A stretch of DNA of 64,000 bases from Beijerinckia indica subsp. indica ATCC 9039 (GCF_000019845.1 NC_010581.1:1803501-1867500); one strand, 5' to 3'; positions 1 to 9,509 are shown, counted from the first letter of the stretch. Notes: generated by a model not told the origin, from the sequence alone. Numbers and translations: made by a program.

Positions 1-97
1 ACGAGCCCATTAAGTAGCCGGAGGAAGTCCCAGCCCTGAAAAACGCGTCAAACCCACGGCACGAGCCCCAAGGGCCGAACCGTCAATCGCCTTTGGC

Positions 98-164
98 TAG
101 AGCATCAAACCCGAAGTGGGCATCACTTGGACGATTTGATGCATTTTCAAAGATCTAGAGCGTC
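98..164. repeat. Dispersed intergenic repeat copy (GATGCATTTTC family)
   Basis: The segment contains TAGAGCATCAAA and, further on, TTTGATGCATTTTCAAAGA followed by TCTAGAGCGTC. The AGCATCAAA and TTTGATGC parts are inverted and can pair. The same core GATGCATTTTC plus AGAGCATC occurs at 14298-14357, 38642-38700 and 56181-56231, so this is one member of a dispersed family. The rest of 1-319 shows no gene I can support. Confidence 0.5.
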
Positions 165-319
165 GCCCTTGGACGGATGTCAAAGAGCGAAGGTCTCGAT
201 TTGGAGTTTTGCAAAATGAAGATGAAGGGAAGCTGAAAAAGCTTGGCCTCGGCCGCTCAATCCGAATATCGGAAGCCCTTTCGGGATCACATCGGCGTGT
301 TTCTTCCAAGAGCCTGACT

Positions 320-637
320 TCAATCGAAGAGACCATCCGGCTCTTCGCGACCCCATTCCTCAATCGGCTGGATGCGGATCGCCGGTTTGGGCGGCGGCGG
401 TGGCCCCCAATAGCCTGGCCGCCATACACATTGTCCAGATGATCGGTAGCAGACCCAGCGAGCCTTGTGGTAGCCCGCTTGCGCGCGGGCCTCGTCGCGT
501 AATTCCTCCAGCGATCGATAGATGTGATCGAGGCCGTTCGCCGGGCCGGGAGATGGGACCTGCGCCGCTGCGGGCGCCGAGCCGAACCCGTAAAGCACGC
601 TCAAGGCGGCGAGCAATCGCATTGGACCGAACCGCAT
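320..637 (-). CDS. Small secreted hypothetical protein
   Basis: A 105-residue protein I do not recognise. Residues 1-25 look like a Sec signal peptide: a basic start, a hydrophobic stretch around LLAALSVLYGFGSAPA, and an AAAQ cleavage region. The mature part has two cysteines (WVCYRSSGQCVW), then a Pro/Gly-rich GYWGPPPPPKP segment, resembling small periplasmic or envelope proteins of Rhizobiales. It lies alone downstream of the aap operon on the same strand, separated by a gap of about 130 bp. The signal peptide and plausible composition argue that the ORF is real; the function is unknown. Confidence 0.5.
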   Translation of the reverse strand: MRFGPMRLLAALSVLYGFGSAPAAAQVPSPGPANGLDHIYRSLEELRDEARAQAGYHKARWVCYRSSGQCVWRPGYWGPPPPPKPAIRIQPIEEWGREEPDGLFD

Positions 638-768
638 CTTCTCCGGGCTCCCAAGAGAATGTCGTGAGGTGAAGGCGTCAGGCCGCCACCTGAATGCTCT
701 AGCTATATAGGAAGCGTTTGCTGCTGAAGCCAGTCCATCGAGAACTCGGTTGCTCGTTCAGCACATCC

Positions 769-1554
769 TTAGAGGATTTGACCGAGGAATAATTGGGTGC
801 GGGGGTGTTGAGGCGCGGCGAAAAAAGCTTGCGGCGCGGCGATTTCCAGAATTTCACCCCGATCCATGAACACGACCCGATCGGCCACTTGCCGGGCAAA
901 ACCCATTTCATGGGTCACACACAGCATGGTCATGCCTTCCCTGGCCAGTTCCACCATGGTTTCGAGCACTTCCTGCACCATTTCGGGATCGAGCGCCGAG
1001 GTTGGCTCGTCGAACAGCATGATTTTGGGATTCATGCACAAAGCGCGAGCGATGGCGACTCGCTGCTGCTGTCCACCCGACAATTGACCGGGATATTTAT
1101 CAGCCTGTTCGGGAATGCGGACTCTTTTGAGGAAATGCATGGCGGTTTCCACAGCCTGCTCTTTCGGGAGTTTGCGCACATGGATCGGTGCCAGGGTGCA
1201 GTTTTCCAGAATGGTCAGATGCGGAAACAGGTTGAAATGCTGAAACACCATGCCGACTTCACGACGCACGTCATCGATCCGCTTCAGATCATCGGTCAGC
1301 TTGATGCCATCGACCGTCAGGCTGCCCGCCTGAAAGATTTCCAGCCGGTTGATGCAGCGGATCAGGGTCGATTTGCCAGAGCCCGAAGGGCCGCACAAAA
1401 TGATTTTCTCGCCCGTCGCCACGTCGAGATTGATATCGCGGAGCACCTGAAAGGCGCCATACCATTTGTTCAAGCCCCGGATCGAGACCGCATATTCGTT
1501 CTGTTCTCCCGGCAAGATCTTTCTCTCCCTGGCGCTCGCTGCGCGTGCAGCCAT
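769..1554 (-). CDS. aapP: General L-amino acid ABC transporter, ATP-binding protein
   Basis: ATPase subunit of a polar amino-acid importer; it hydrolyses ATP in the cytoplasm to drive uptake. It has 261 residues, close to the family size. Visible motifs are Walker [10 protein letters not shown], signature LSGGQQQR, Walker [13 protein letters not shown] and the H-loop [10 protein letters not shown]. The first 20 residues ([20 protein letters not shown]) are an extension before the conserved [11 protein letters not shown] start. Its ATG overlaps the stop of the upstream permease by one base (TAATG), so translation is probably coupled. It is the last gene of aapJQMP. BztD of the glutamate/aspartate Bzt system is the close alternative name. 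Confidence 0.93.
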   Translation of the reverse strand: MAARAASARERKILPGEQNEYAVSIRGLNKWYGAFQVLRDINLDVATGEKIILCGPSGSGKSTLIRCINRLEIFQAGSLTVDGIKLTDDLKRIDDVRREVGMVFQHFNLFPHLTILENCTLAPIHVRKLPKEQAVETAMHFLKRVRIPEQADKYPGQLSGGQQQRVAIARALCMNPKIMLFDEPTSALDPEMVQEVLETMVELAREGMTMLCVTHEMGFARQVADRVVFMDRGEILEIAAPQAFFAAPQHPRTQLFLGQIL

Positions 1555-2711
1555 TACCGCGCCTGTCCCCTGGCAAGCCGGCGCTCGACGCCGATCGAAT
1601 AGCGCGACATGCCGAAACAGAACACAAAATAGAACAAAGCCGCGAAAAGATAACCGCTGGCGCTGATCGTCGGCCCGGCCCAGGCTGGGTCAAGACGCGC
1701 TGAATCGACGGTACGCAGAAAATCGAAAATGCCAACGGCCGCGACGAGTGTCGTATCCTTGAACAAGCCGATAAATGTATTCACGATGCCCGGAATGACA
1801 TGGGCCAGGGCTTGCGGCAGAACGACGAGTTGCAAGGTTTTCCAGGGCGGAAGACCGAGTGCAGCCGCTCCCTCAAACTGGCCCTTGGGTACGGCTTGCA
1901 AGCCACCGCGCACCACTTCCGCCATATAGGCCGATGCGAAGAGGGCCACGCCAATAAGCGGCCGGATGAGCCGGTCCACGCTCATCGACGCTGGAAGAAA
2001 CAGCGGCAGCATGAAATTGGCCATGAACAGGACGGTGATCATCGGTACGCCGCGGACGAATTCGATGAATAAAGTGCTGGCGAGCGACACGACAGGCAAA
2101 GTGGAGCGCCGGCCAAGCGCCAGGAAAATGCCGAGCGGCAAGGAGACAACAATACCGACGCCGGCAACCACCAGACTGAGGAAAATACCACCCCAGAGAT
2201 CCGTATCGACCAAAGGCAGGCCAAGCCAGGGCGTCCCCCGCAGCAAGATCAGCGCGATGAGCGGATAAAGCAGGAAGAACAGGAGCGCCGCGACGCGCTT
2301 ATCCGTATGGGCGCCTTTGCGGATCGGCCATAAAAGCCAGGCAATCAGCACAAACCCGAGGAGCAGCACGGTCACGACCCGCCAACGCTCGGCCACGGGA
2401 TAAGAGCCGAATGTGAAATAGGGCAATTTTTGCGCGACGAAAGCCCAGCAGGCACCGGCGTCTGGCGCCCGACAGGCGGCACCGTCCGGCGCGCTCCAGA
2501 CCGCGTCGATGAGGGTGAAGCGCAGGAGGTCCGGTAATAGCCAAAGGATGAGTGCGCCTGCCGCCAATGTCAGCAGGCTGGAGGACAGGCTGGAGAAAAA
2601 GCCGCGCCTTATCCTCTCGAGAAGAGAGGTTCGATCTTTTGGCGGCGGCAGAAGGGGCGCGCTTTCTTGCCGGAGATAGGAATTGCCGGGGGCGAAGGAA
2701 TGAGCAGACAT
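1554..2711 (-). CDS. aapM: General L-amino acid ABC transporter, permease 2
   Basis: Inner-membrane permease of 385 residues, the size expected for AapM/BztC. A hydrophobic N-terminal segment near residues 35-65 is followed by a periplasmic part containing several Cys ([12 protein letters not shown]), then the main transmembrane bundle. The cytoplasmic coupling loop [20 protein letters not shown], near residue 280, is the EAA motif that docks on the ATPase. The gene starts 2 nt after the stop of the AapQ gene and overlaps the AapP gene by one base, so it is inside a tight operon. Function follows from family and context; the exact amino-acid range cannot be read from sequence. Confidence 0.92.
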   Translation of the reverse strand: MSAHSFAPGNSYLRQESAPLLPPPKDRTSLLERIRRGFFSSLSSSLLTLAAGALILWLLPDLLRFTLIDAVWSAPDGAACRAPDAGACWAFVAQKLPYFTFGSYPVAERWRVVTVLLLGFVLIAWLLWPIRKGAHTDKRVAALLFFLLYPLIALILLRGTPWLGLPLVDTDLWGGIFLSLVVAGVGIVVSLPLGIFLALGRRSTLPVVSLASTLFIEFVRGVPMITVLFMANFMLPLFLPASMSVDRLIRPLIGVALFASAYMAEVVRGGLQAVPKGQFEGAAALGLPPWKTLQLVVLPQALAHVIPGIVNTFIGLFKDTTLVAAVGIFDFLRTVDSARLDPAWAGPTISASGYLFAALFYFVFCFGMSRYSIGVERRLARGQAR

Positions 2712-2713
2712 GG

Positions 2714-3889
2714 CTATCGCTCCACGAGCGCCATGCGGCGATTGATGAGATTCATGGCGAACGAGGTCACCAGCGACACAGCAAGATAGACGGCCATGGT
2801 GATGAAGATGATCTGCACGGCAGCGCCCGTCTGATTGAGCACCGTGCCGGCGAAAACCTGCACGAGATCAGGATAGCCGATGAATACGGCCAGGGAAGAG
2901 TTCTTGATCAGATTGAGATATTGGCTGGTGAGCGGCGGAATGACGACGCGCAGGGCTTGCGGCAGGATGATCCGTCGCATCGTGAGGCCAGAGGGCAAGC
3001 CGAGCGCCTCGGCGGCTTCGCTCTGGCCCCGTGGGACGGCCATAATGCCCGCCCGAATGATTTCGGCGATGAAGGCGGCTGTGTAAAGGCTCAAGCCGAG
3101 GAGCAGAGCCACAAGTTCCGGCAAGACCCGGAAGCCGCCCGTATAATTGAACCCTTTCAGAATGGGTCTGTCGAAGGCGAGCGGCGGTGCCAGCATGGCG
3201 GCAATGATCGCCGGCCCCAAGGCGAGAACCAGACAGAGAAGGGTTTTGGGCCAACCAGGCTTCAGGGCCGTGCCGCGTCCCACAAGGAAGGAGGCAGCCA
3301 AACCAAGAGCCAAAGCGGCTCCGACCCATGCCGCGCCCGGAAGCAAGGATGGCAGCGGCAGAAATAGACCGCGATTGTTGAGGACGGTGCCGAAGGGAAA
3401 GAGCAGTGACTGGCGCGGCCCGGGCAGCGGCTTCAGGATCGCATTGTACCAGAACAAGAGCTGCAGCAGCAGCGGGATGTTGCGCAGGGTTTCGACATAA
3501 GTCGCGGCCAGGAAAGAGACGAGCCGGTTTTTGGACAGGCGCGAGATGCCTACGATGACCCCAATGATGGTCGTACAGACAAGACCGATCGACGCCACGA
3601 TCAATGTATTGATGAGGCCAACGAGAAAAGCCCGGCCATAGGTCGAAAGCGGCGAATAGGCGATGGGTGTTTGATTGATGTCGAAACCGGCGGTCTGGTT
3701 CCAGAAAGAGAAATCCGTCGGTATGCCGCGCGCCACCATATTGGCGTGGAGCGTCGTGAACATGCCGACGAGCACGAGGCAGAGCGCGAGCACGAAAAGA
3801 GCCTGTACGATGAAACCGCGTTTACGTGGATCGCGCCAGACGGCGAGGAGCGTCGCGCGGTCGGTCGCGGATTGATCGGACAGGCTCAT
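2714..3889 (-). CDS. aapQ: General L-amino acid ABC transporter, permease 1
   Basis: Permease of 391 residues when started at MSLSDQSATDR. I chose this ATG because it lies 14 nt after the stop of the AapJ gene, and the reading frame upstream of it only overlaps that gene. A transmembrane helix near residues 25-45 is followed by a periplasmic stretch (IPTDFSFWNQTAGFDINQTP) typical of AapQ/BztB, then further helices. The EAA loop reads EAAEALGLPSGLTMRRIILP, followed by the conserved NSSLAVFIGYPDL. With AapM it forms the membrane channel of the importer. The internal start is the main uncertainty and it is small. Confidence 0.92.
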   Translation of the reverse strand: MSLSDQSATDRATLLAVWRDPRKRGFIVQALFVLALCLVLVGMFTTLHANMVARGIPTDFSFWNQTAGFDINQTPIAYSPLSTYGRAFLVGLINTLIVASIGLVCTTIIGVIVGISRLSKNRLVSFLAATYVETLRNIPLLLQLLFWYNAILKPLPGPRQSLLFPFGTVLNNRGLFLPLPSLLPGAAWVGAALALGLAASFLVGRGTALKPGWPKTLLCLVLALGPAIIAAMLAPPLAFDRPILKGFNYTGGFRVLPELVALLLGLSLYTAAFIAEIIRAGIMAVPRGQSEAAEALGLPSGLTMRRIILPQALRVVIPPLTSQYLNLIKNSSLAVFIGYPDLVQVFAGTVLNQTGAAVQIIFITMAVYLAVSLVTSFAMNLINRRMALVER

Positions 3890-3903
3890 GCTATTTGACC
3901 GGA

Positions 3904-4914
3904 TCAGCGGACCGGCGGCGCATAATGCAATCCGCCCTTCGTCCAGAGATTGTTGATGCCGCGCTTGATTTTCAGTTTCGAGCCTTCGCCGAGATTGCGG
4001 TCGAAAACCTCGCCATAATTGCCGACATGTTTGATGATGCGATAGATCCAGTCGCGCGTCAGGCCGAGTCCTTCGCCGAAATTGCCTTCGAAACCGAGCA
4101 GGCGCTTGATCTCCGGACTTTCCGATTTCGTCTTCTCGTCCAGGTTTTTCGAGGTCACGCCGTCTTCCTCGGCGTTGAGCCAGGCGAAATGCACCCATTT
4201 CACAAGGTTGAACCATTGATCGTCGCCTTGACGCACCAGGGGGCCGAGCGGCTCCTTGGAGATGATTTCGGGCAGAACGACATGATCATCCGGATTGGCG
4301 AGTTTGGCGCGCTGGGCGTAAAGGCCGGATGCATCCGTGGTCAGAGCATCGCAACGGCCGGTATCATAGGCTTTCAGGGCTTCATCGCCAGTCGCGAAAT
4401 TCACTGGCTCATACTGCAGATTATTGGCGCGGAAGAAATCGGCGAGATTGAGTTCCGTCGTCGTTCCCTGCTGAACACAGATCGAGGCTCCAGCAAGTTC
4501 AAGCGCGGACGTCAGGTTGAGCTTGCGATGGGTCATAAAACCCTGACCGTCATAATAGGTAATGCCGGTAAACAGGAACCCCTGCCCCACTTCGCGGGAT
4601 TGGGTCCAGGTCGTATTCCGCGAGAGAATATCGATTTCGCCTGATTGCAGCGCGGTGAAACGATCCTTGCCGCTGAGCGGCAGGAATTTGACCTTGGTGG
4701 GATCATCGAAAATCGCCGCCGCGACGGCACGGCAGAAATCGATATCGAAACCGACCCATTGACCCTTGTCGTCCGGCAGGCCGAAGCCCGCGAGACCGGG
4801 GTTGGAGCCACAATTCAGGAAACCGCGTCCCTTGACTTCGTCGAGTGTGCCGGCGAGGGCGCCGGTCGTCACGCAGAGGCTGAACAGGCCCGCGGAAACG
4901 ATGGATTTGAACAT
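3904..4914 (-). CDS. aapJ: General L-amino acid ABC transporter, substrate-binding protein
   Basis: Periplasmic binding protein, 336 residues from the ATG at 4914 (MFKSIVSAGLFSLCVTTGALA, a clean signal peptide); an upstream in-frame extension to 5049 lacks signal-peptide logic. The mature protein starts GTLDEVKGRGFLNCGSN and contains GFDIDFCRAVAAAIF, DILSRNTTWTQSRE and RCDALTTDASGLYAQ, matching the AapJ/BztA family of solute-binding family 3. It captures L-amino acids and hands them to AapQM. It is first in the operon, so the promoter should lie in 4915-5350. Nitrogen-linked control is typical of such systems but no site could be assigned here. Confidence 0.93.
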   Translation of the reverse strand: MFKSIVSAGLFSLCVTTGALAGTLDEVKGRGFLNCGSNPGLAGFGLPDDKGQWVGFDIDFCRAVAAAIFDDPTKVKFLPLSGKDRFTALQSGEIDILSRNTTWTQSREVGQGFLFTGITYYDGQGFMTHRKLNLTSALELAGASICVQQGTTTELNLADFFRANNLQYEPVNFATGDEALKAYDTGRCDALTTDASGLYAQRAKLANPDDHVVLPEIISKEPLGPLVRQGDDQWFNLVKWVHFAWLNAEEDGVTSKNLDEKTKSESPEIKRLLGFEGNFGEGLGLTRDWIYRIIKHVGNYGEVFDRNLGEGSKLKIKRGINNLWTKGGLHYAPPVR

Positions 4915-5352
4915 GAAGGCAATCCGGTTTCGATCGAGTAAGACACCGTGGGCTAGTCCTTCTGGAAGAGTGAATTCCACTTTTCCGGAAAAGACTTGAA
5001 CCTCGGCAATCCCTCCGTGCAAGTAGGGGCTTTTGCCGTGGCTGGTCAAGGCGTCTCCCCTGTATCAGCCCTGCTCCGTTGAACCTGAGCGAGAGCCGTT
5101 TAATGGATTAGAATGCCCAATTTGTGACTATTTATTGTATCAACCGATGCGTGCAAAAAATGCATCACACCGGCTTGACCTCGAGCGAAGCTATTCCTAA
5201 AAATGTAGCAATATCGATTCCTATAGTCATTCCGGCAGGCCATTGGGTTTGCCCCATCCCTTCCTCCAAGCGCCGTATAACCATGCGGGAGCTTGTCGAG
5301 ATATATCTATAAGTCACTGGAATACCATATCATTTTTTGAAAGCCCTTTGCC
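4915..5352. other. Divergent intergenic region between aapJ and the haemagglutinin-like gene
   Basis: This 438-bp gap must carry the promoter of the aap operon (leftward) and of the gene at 5353 (rightward). It becomes AT-rich towards 5120-5340 (for example AGATATATCTATAAG near 5299). I could not identify a convincing promoter pair, operator or riboswitch. Short reading frames inside it have no recognisable features. Confidence 0.5.
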
Positions 5353-7176
5353 ATGCCCCGCTCGGAATCCGTCCTGAAAACCACCTTGCAAAATCCGGTG
5401 ATGCCCATTTCGAGCTTTGGCTCCGAGAGGATGCGCACAGTATTCCGTCCCCTCATTGCTATGACGGCTCTGGCGGCGCTTATGGTCCTGCCACGCCCGG
5501 TTGCAGCGGGGCCTGACGGTGGCTCGGTCGTCGCGGGACAAGCGGCCATCTCGCAGGCGGGCAGCGTCACGACCATTAATCAGTCCACGCCCAAAGCCAT
5601 CATCAATTGGCAAGGCTTTTCCATCAACGCGCATGAGACGGTGAATTTCAACCAGCCTTCGAGCAGCGCCGCCACTTTGAACCGCGTCATCGGCAACGAG
5701 GCGAGTGTCATCGCCGGCGCGCTCAACGCCAATGGCCAGGTTTTTCTCGTCAATTCGGCGGGTGTTCTGTTCACCCACGGGGCGCAGGTCAATGTTGGTG
5801 GTCTCGTCGCCTCGACCCTCGATATTGCCAATACAGACTTCATGGCCGGAAAATATACCTTCTCCGGCACCTCCTCGGCCTCGGTCATCAACCGCGGCCA
5901 CATCCTTGCACATGAGGGCGGCTATGTCGCGCTTCTCGGCAAGACGGTCTCGAACGAGGGGGTGATCACGGCCACGCTCGGTACGGTAGCCATGGCCTCG
6001 GGCGAAAAGATCACGCTGAACTTCGATGGCAATTCGTTGATCGATGTGACGATCGACAAGGGGACCTTGAACGCGCTCGTCCAGAACAAAAGGGCGATCC
6101 AGGCAGATGGTGGCCGGGTGATCCTGACCGCCAAGGCGGCGGATGCCGTGCTTTCGGCACAGGTGAACAATAGCGGCATCATCCAAGCGCGCACCATGGC
6201 CGATCTCAAGGGTGGCCAAGCCACATCGGGATCCACAGGCGGCTCGGTCCATGTGGGCACGATCAAACTTCTGGCGCAGGGCGGGACCACGAAGGTCGCG
6301 GGCAAGCTCGACGTTTCGGCGCCGAACCAGGGTAACGGCGGATCGATCGAGACCGGCGCCAATAAAGTGCAGGTGGCCTCAAAAGCAACGATCATTACGA
6401 AAGCGGCGAGCGGACAGGATGGCACTTGGCTCATCAGTCCCAAGGATTTCACGATCATGTTGAGTGGGGACGTCACCGGAACACAGCTGGCCAGCAGCAA
6501 TATAACAATCCGGCCGGCGAGTGGAGGAGGCATTCATTTCGGTGTCAACACGACGCTTGCTGATCTAGGGCATGAACCGGATAACATGTACATCAGCTTT
6601 TTTGGTGATTCTGGTTTACACACCGCAATTGGTTCAACCAGGGGCATTATTCGCGATATCAGGCTGGAGAGTGTTGATTTCTGGAGCAGCACCATTCCCA
6701 CCGCGCCTATTACCGGTTCCTATCCCACTGGAACTGTGACAGTCCCCGGTGGTGTCGGCGGCTTGGTAGGGTCTATAGGCAGCACTACTATTACTGGCTC
6801 CTATCCCACTGGAATTATGACAGGCTCTGGTAGTGTCGGCAATCTGATGTGGTATAGTGGCACCGCCAGAGACATTATCTACTCTTATCCCACTGGAAAT
6901 TTGACAAACTCCGGTAGTGTCGGCGGTCTGGTGGGGTACACTGACGCCCCTATTAGCAATGTATATCTCACTGGAGGTGTGATAAGCTCCGGTAGTAGTA
7001 TCTATGGTCTGGCAGGGTACACGAGCGGCATTATTACCAACTCCTATGCCACTGTAAATTTGACAAACTCCGGTAGTGTCAGCGGTCTGGTAGGATACAA
7101 CACTGGCGCCCCTATTGGCAGCGTTTATCTCCCTGGAATTGTGCCAGCCCCTGTTAGCAATGTAAGCGGTGGCTAA
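5353..7176 (+). CDS. Filamentous haemagglutinin N-terminal domain protein with GLUG-like repeats
   Basis: A 607-residue exported protein. A long N-terminal extension precedes the hydrophobic signal core (RPLIAMTALAALMVLP, about residues 32-47); a later ATG at 5431 would give a shorter signal. From about residue 55 comes the TPS/haemagglutination-activity domain: AISQAGSVTTINQSTPKAIINWQGFSI, NFNQPSSSAATLNRVIG, GQVFLVNSAGVLFTHGAQVNVGGLVAST. This domain normally guides secretion through a TpsB porin, none of which is encoded here. The C-terminus (about residues 455-605) is six roughly 27-residue repeats with SYPTG...SGSVGGLVGY, like GLUG motifs. It is short for an adhesin and ends inside the repeat array. 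Confidence 0.8.
   Translation: MPRSESVLKTTLQNPVMPISSFGSERMRTVFRPLIAMTALAALMVLPRPVAAGPDGGSVVAGQAAISQAGSVTTINQSTPKAIINWQGFSINAHETVNFNQPSSSAATLNRVIGNEASVIAGALNANGQVFLVNSAGVLFTHGAQVNVGGLVASTLDIANTDFMAGKYTFSGTSSASVINRGHILAHEGGYVALLGKTVSNEGVITATLGTVAMASGEKITLNFDGNSLIDVTIDKGTLNALVQNKRAIQADGGRVILTAKAADAVLSAQVNNSGIIQARTMADLKGGQATSGSTGGSVHVGTIKLLAQGGTTKVAGKLDVSAPNQGNGGSIETGANKVQVASKATIITKAASGQDGTWLISPKDFTIMLSGDVTGTQLASSNITIRPASGGGIHFGVNTTLADLGHEPDNMYISFFGDSGLHTAIGSTRGIIRDIRLESVDFWSSTIPTAPITGSYPTGTVTVPGGVGGLVGSIGSTTITGSYPTGIMTGSGSVGNLMWYSGTARDIIYSYPTGNLTNSGSVGGLVGYTDAPISNVYLTGGVISSGSSIYGLAGYTSGIITNSYATVNLTNSGSVSGLVGYNTGAPIGSVYLPGIVPAPVSNVSGG
6718..7164 (+). repeat. Six tandem ~81-bp repeats inside the haemagglutinin-like gene
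   Basis: Units begin near 6718, 6799, 6883, 6961, 7042 and 7123, so the spacings are 81, 84, 78, 81 and 81 bp, all multiples of three. The best-kept core is TCCTATCCCACTGGAA followed about 20 bp later by GGTAGTGTCGGCGGTCTGG. At protein level each unit reads roughly xSYPTGxxTxSGSVGGLVGYxxxxI. The DNA-level similarity suggests recent unit duplication. Confidence 0.85.
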
Positions 7177-7320
7177 TAGGGAATAATCTGGGCGTCATCA
7201 GCAGCAATATAGATCACGATGTGCGGCCGTGGCACCCACGGCCCGGCGGGCCAGCACCTTTCAAACGGGTGAAAAGGTTCGCCGCCGGGAATCATATTGC
7301 TCTCAGCCGCACCTTGACGA

Positions 7321-7356
7321 GTCTCGCCTCCACGAGGAAAACGTGAGGGGCGAGAA
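7321..7356 (+). promoter_or_regulatory. Hairpin in the leader of the cystathionine beta-lyase gene
   Basis: GTCTCGCCTC at 7321-7330 and GAGGGGCGAGAAC at 7345-7357 can pair with a single bulged G. The hairpin ends about 20 nt before the chosen ATG at 7376, next to the likely ribosome-binding site AGGCAGG. It could modulate translation. It does not match the SAM-II, SAH or other methionine riboswitch consensus that I know. Confidence 0.3.
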
Positions 7357-7375
7357 CGGCAGGCAGGCGGAACGA

Positions 7376-8563
7376 ATGACCGACACGAAGCGAGACGGGC
7401 ACAAGGGTTTTAAAAGCCGGACCAGGCTGGTGCATGCCGGGCGCGATCCGTCCGAGCAATTCGGCTATGTTAACACGCCGATTTATCGCGGCTCGACCGT
7501 GCTCTATCCGACGCTCGATGATCTTTATGCAAGGCGTGGACGTTTCTCCTATGGCACGCAGGGCACGCCCACGACGCAGGCCCTGGAAACGGCCTGGACC
7601 GAGCTCGCCGGTGCGGCAGGGACCGTTCTAGTTCCGACCGGACTGGCCGCGATCACACTCGCGCTCCTGACCGCGGTCAAGGCAGGCGACCATATTCTCG
7701 TGACCGATTCGGCTTATCGGCCGTGCCGCAATTTTTGCGACACGGTTTTGCGCCGCATGGGCGTCGAAACGACTTATTACGATCCTTTGATCGGTGGCGG
7801 GCTCGAATCGCTCGTGCGCCAGAATACACGCGTCGTTTTCCTCGAAACACCCGGATCGCAGAGTTTCGAGCTTCAAGATGTCGTGGCCATCAAGGCGGTG
7901 GCCGAGGCGCATGATCTGTGCACCATCATCGACAATACCTGGGGCACCCCCCTCTTCTTCCCGCCGCATGAGCGCGGCATGGATATGGCGATCGAAGCCG
8001 GCACGAAATATCTCTCCGGCCATTCTGATCTTCTGCTCGGCCTCGTCTCGGCTAATGCCCGCTGGTATCCGCGCCTGCGCGCGACCTATGACGCCTTTGC
8101 CATGTGCCCCGGCCCGGAGGATGTGTTTCTCGCTTTGCGCGGACTGCGTACCATGGAATTGCGTCTGCGCGAGGCCGAACGCCAGGGCCTCGCTATGGCG
8201 CGCTGGCTGGCCGCGCGGCCGGAAGTCGTGCAGGTCCTGCATCCAGCTTTGCCGCAATGCCCTGGTCATGCCTTGTGGAAACGCGATTTCCTGGGCTCGA
8301 CCGGCTTATTTTCAGTACTGCTCGCCCCTTTCTCGCGCGAGGCGCTCGCCGCCATGCTCGATGGTCTCGAATTATTCGGCATGGGCTATTCCTGGGGCGG
8401 TTTCGAAAGCCTCGTCATTCCCTTCGATTGCCGGACCTATCGCACGGCGACGCAATGGAATCCGCCGGGGCCTGCCTTGCGTTTCTCGATTGGCCTCGAA
8501 GATATCGAGGATCTGCAAGCCGATCTCGCCGCCGGTTTCGAGCGTCTCAACGCGCATGCCTGA
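7376..8563 (+). CDS. metC: Cystathionine beta-lyase
   Basis: PLP-dependent enzyme splitting cystathionine to homocysteine, pyruvate and ammonia in methionine synthesis; cytoplasmic. The ATG at 7376 gives 395 residues (MTDTKRDGHKGFKSRTRLVHAGRD...), matching family length, and has AGGCAGG upstream; the frame is open 49 codons further but without conservation. Family features include PIYRGSTVLYPTLDDL, RFSYGTQGTPTTQALETAWTELAGA, the cofactor-binding DNTWGTPLFFPP, and the PLP lysine in EAGTKYLSGHSDLLLG. The C-terminal GMGYSWGGFESL is typical of MetC rather than of cystathionine gamma-synthase or MetZ. It appears monocistronic. Confidence 0.9.
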   Translation: MTDTKRDGHKGFKSRTRLVHAGRDPSEQFGYVNTPIYRGSTVLYPTLDDLYARRGRFSYGTQGTPTTQALETAWTELAGAAGTVLVPTGLAAITLALLTAVKAGDHILVTDSAYRPCRNFCDTVLRRMGVETTYYDPLIGGGLESLVRQNTRVVFLETPGSQSFELQDVVAIKAVAEAHDLCTIIDNTWGTPLFFPPHERGMDMAIEAGTKYLSGHSDLLLGLVSANARWYPRLRATYDAFAMCPGPEDVFLALRGLRTMELRLREAERQGLAMARWLAARPEVVQVLHPALPQCPGHALWKRDFLGSTGLFSVLLAPFSREALAAMLDGLELFGMGYSWGGFESLVIPFDCRTYRTATQWNPPGPALRFSIGLEDIEDLQADLAAGFERLNAHA

Positions 8564-8687
8564 AGTGGCTCCATCAGTCCAAAGAGGCCATTGCGCAAAG
8601 CGGACTTGACGGCATTGCCTGAGGACAGCTTTATGGGGGCGCCCGAGCCTTCGGGAATGACTGGAAAAATGAATCATTGAGGCCGAA

Positions 8688-9509
8688 ATGAATATCTTGC
8701 GGCTGGTGCTGCTCGGCCTTGCCGCTGTTGCCGCGCTCCTTTTAAGCTGGAGTTTTCTTCAACAGGCGCTTCAGGCTCCCACCTCGATTGAGTCAGGGCG
8801 GGAGACGCCCCCAGGGAGCTCGCGACATCTGTTGGCGGAGATGCACGCCACCCGCGAGAAACTCGTGGCGACGATTTCCGCCGCGCCCGAATATGCGGCC
8901 TTTTTCGATCGGCTCAAAACCCTCTATCCAGCCGATTATGAAAGCTTTTTGTCCAATGCGACCAAACGAGGCGTGGTCACGGGCGAAACGGCGAATGCCG
9001 ACCGGCTCCTTTCGGACGCAGTGCGGACTTTGCGTCTCTCGCATGGCATACTCGCGGCCAAGGCCGATACGGAAGCTCTGAACCGCATTTTCACGATGCA
9101 ATTGAATGTCATGCGGGCTTTGGCCGTGGCCGATGAGAAGCTTTGCGTCGATTTTCTTTATGGTAACGCCAGCAGCGCCTTTTTCGATTTCTCCGCGACG
9201 CATCGCATGCTCGTCGGAGATATGGCGCTCGCAGGCCTTGCCGCAGTGGCTGACGGCCAGGCGCAGCCTGTCGAAAGAACCGCGCCCGACGACAATGATT
9301 TCGCTCTTCTCGACAAGGCCCTGCGTGAGAAAGGCTTGAATGACGCCGAAATTTCCGCCGTCCTCGACGGAAAGATGAGCGATCCTCCCATCGAGCCGAG
9401 GCGGATGTGCCGAGCGGGCCAGATCTATCTCGAAACGCTGGCTGCCATGCCGGAGCCGGGGCGCAGCCGTATTTATGGATTGGCGGTGGAACTCATGGCG
9501 CGCTCCTGA
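8688..9509 (+). CDS. Membrane-anchored hypothetical protein
   Basis: A 273-residue protein that I cannot assign to a named family. Residues 4-24 (ILRLVLLGLAAVAALLLSW) form a signal anchor. The remainder is predicted soluble, helix-rich and probably periplasmic, with segments such as EYAAFFDRLKTLYPADYESFL and ALREKGLNDAEISAVLDGK. Two late cysteines occur (KLCVDFLYG and RRMCRAGQ). It runs towards the GNAT gene, and the two genes are separated by the 48-bp palindrome. Coding quality and a well-formed start support a real gene. Confidence 0.75.
   Translation: MNILRLVLLGLAAVAALLLSWSFLQQALQAPTSIESGRETPPGSSRHLLAEMHATREKLVATISAAPEYAAFFDRLKTLYPADYESFLSNATKRGVVTGETANADRLLSDAVRTLRLSHGILAAKADTEALNRIFTMQLNVMRALAVADEKLCVDFLYGNASSAFFDFSATHRMLVGDMALAGLAAVADGQAQPVERTAPDDNDFALLDKALREKGLNDAEISAVLDGKMSDPPIEPRRMCRAGQIYLETLAAMPEPGRSRIYGLAVELMARS

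Noticed and set aside
793..1602. Long plus-strand frame opposite the amino-acid transporter ATPase gene
   Set aside because: It mirrors the aapP coding frame and is His-rich without any domain; it is an antisense shadow.
2552..3367. 271-codon plus-strand frame opposite aapQM
   Set aside because: It is antisense to two conserved permease genes and has no recognisable features.
6718..7164. CRISPR-like array
   Set aside because: The 81-bp periodic units are in frame and coding, with no constant-repeat/variable-spacer structure.
7177..7375. Known methionine-pathway riboswitch in front of the cystathionine beta-lyase gene
   Set aside because: The sequence does not match the SAM-II, SAM-I or SAH conserved cores; only a generic hairpin is supported.
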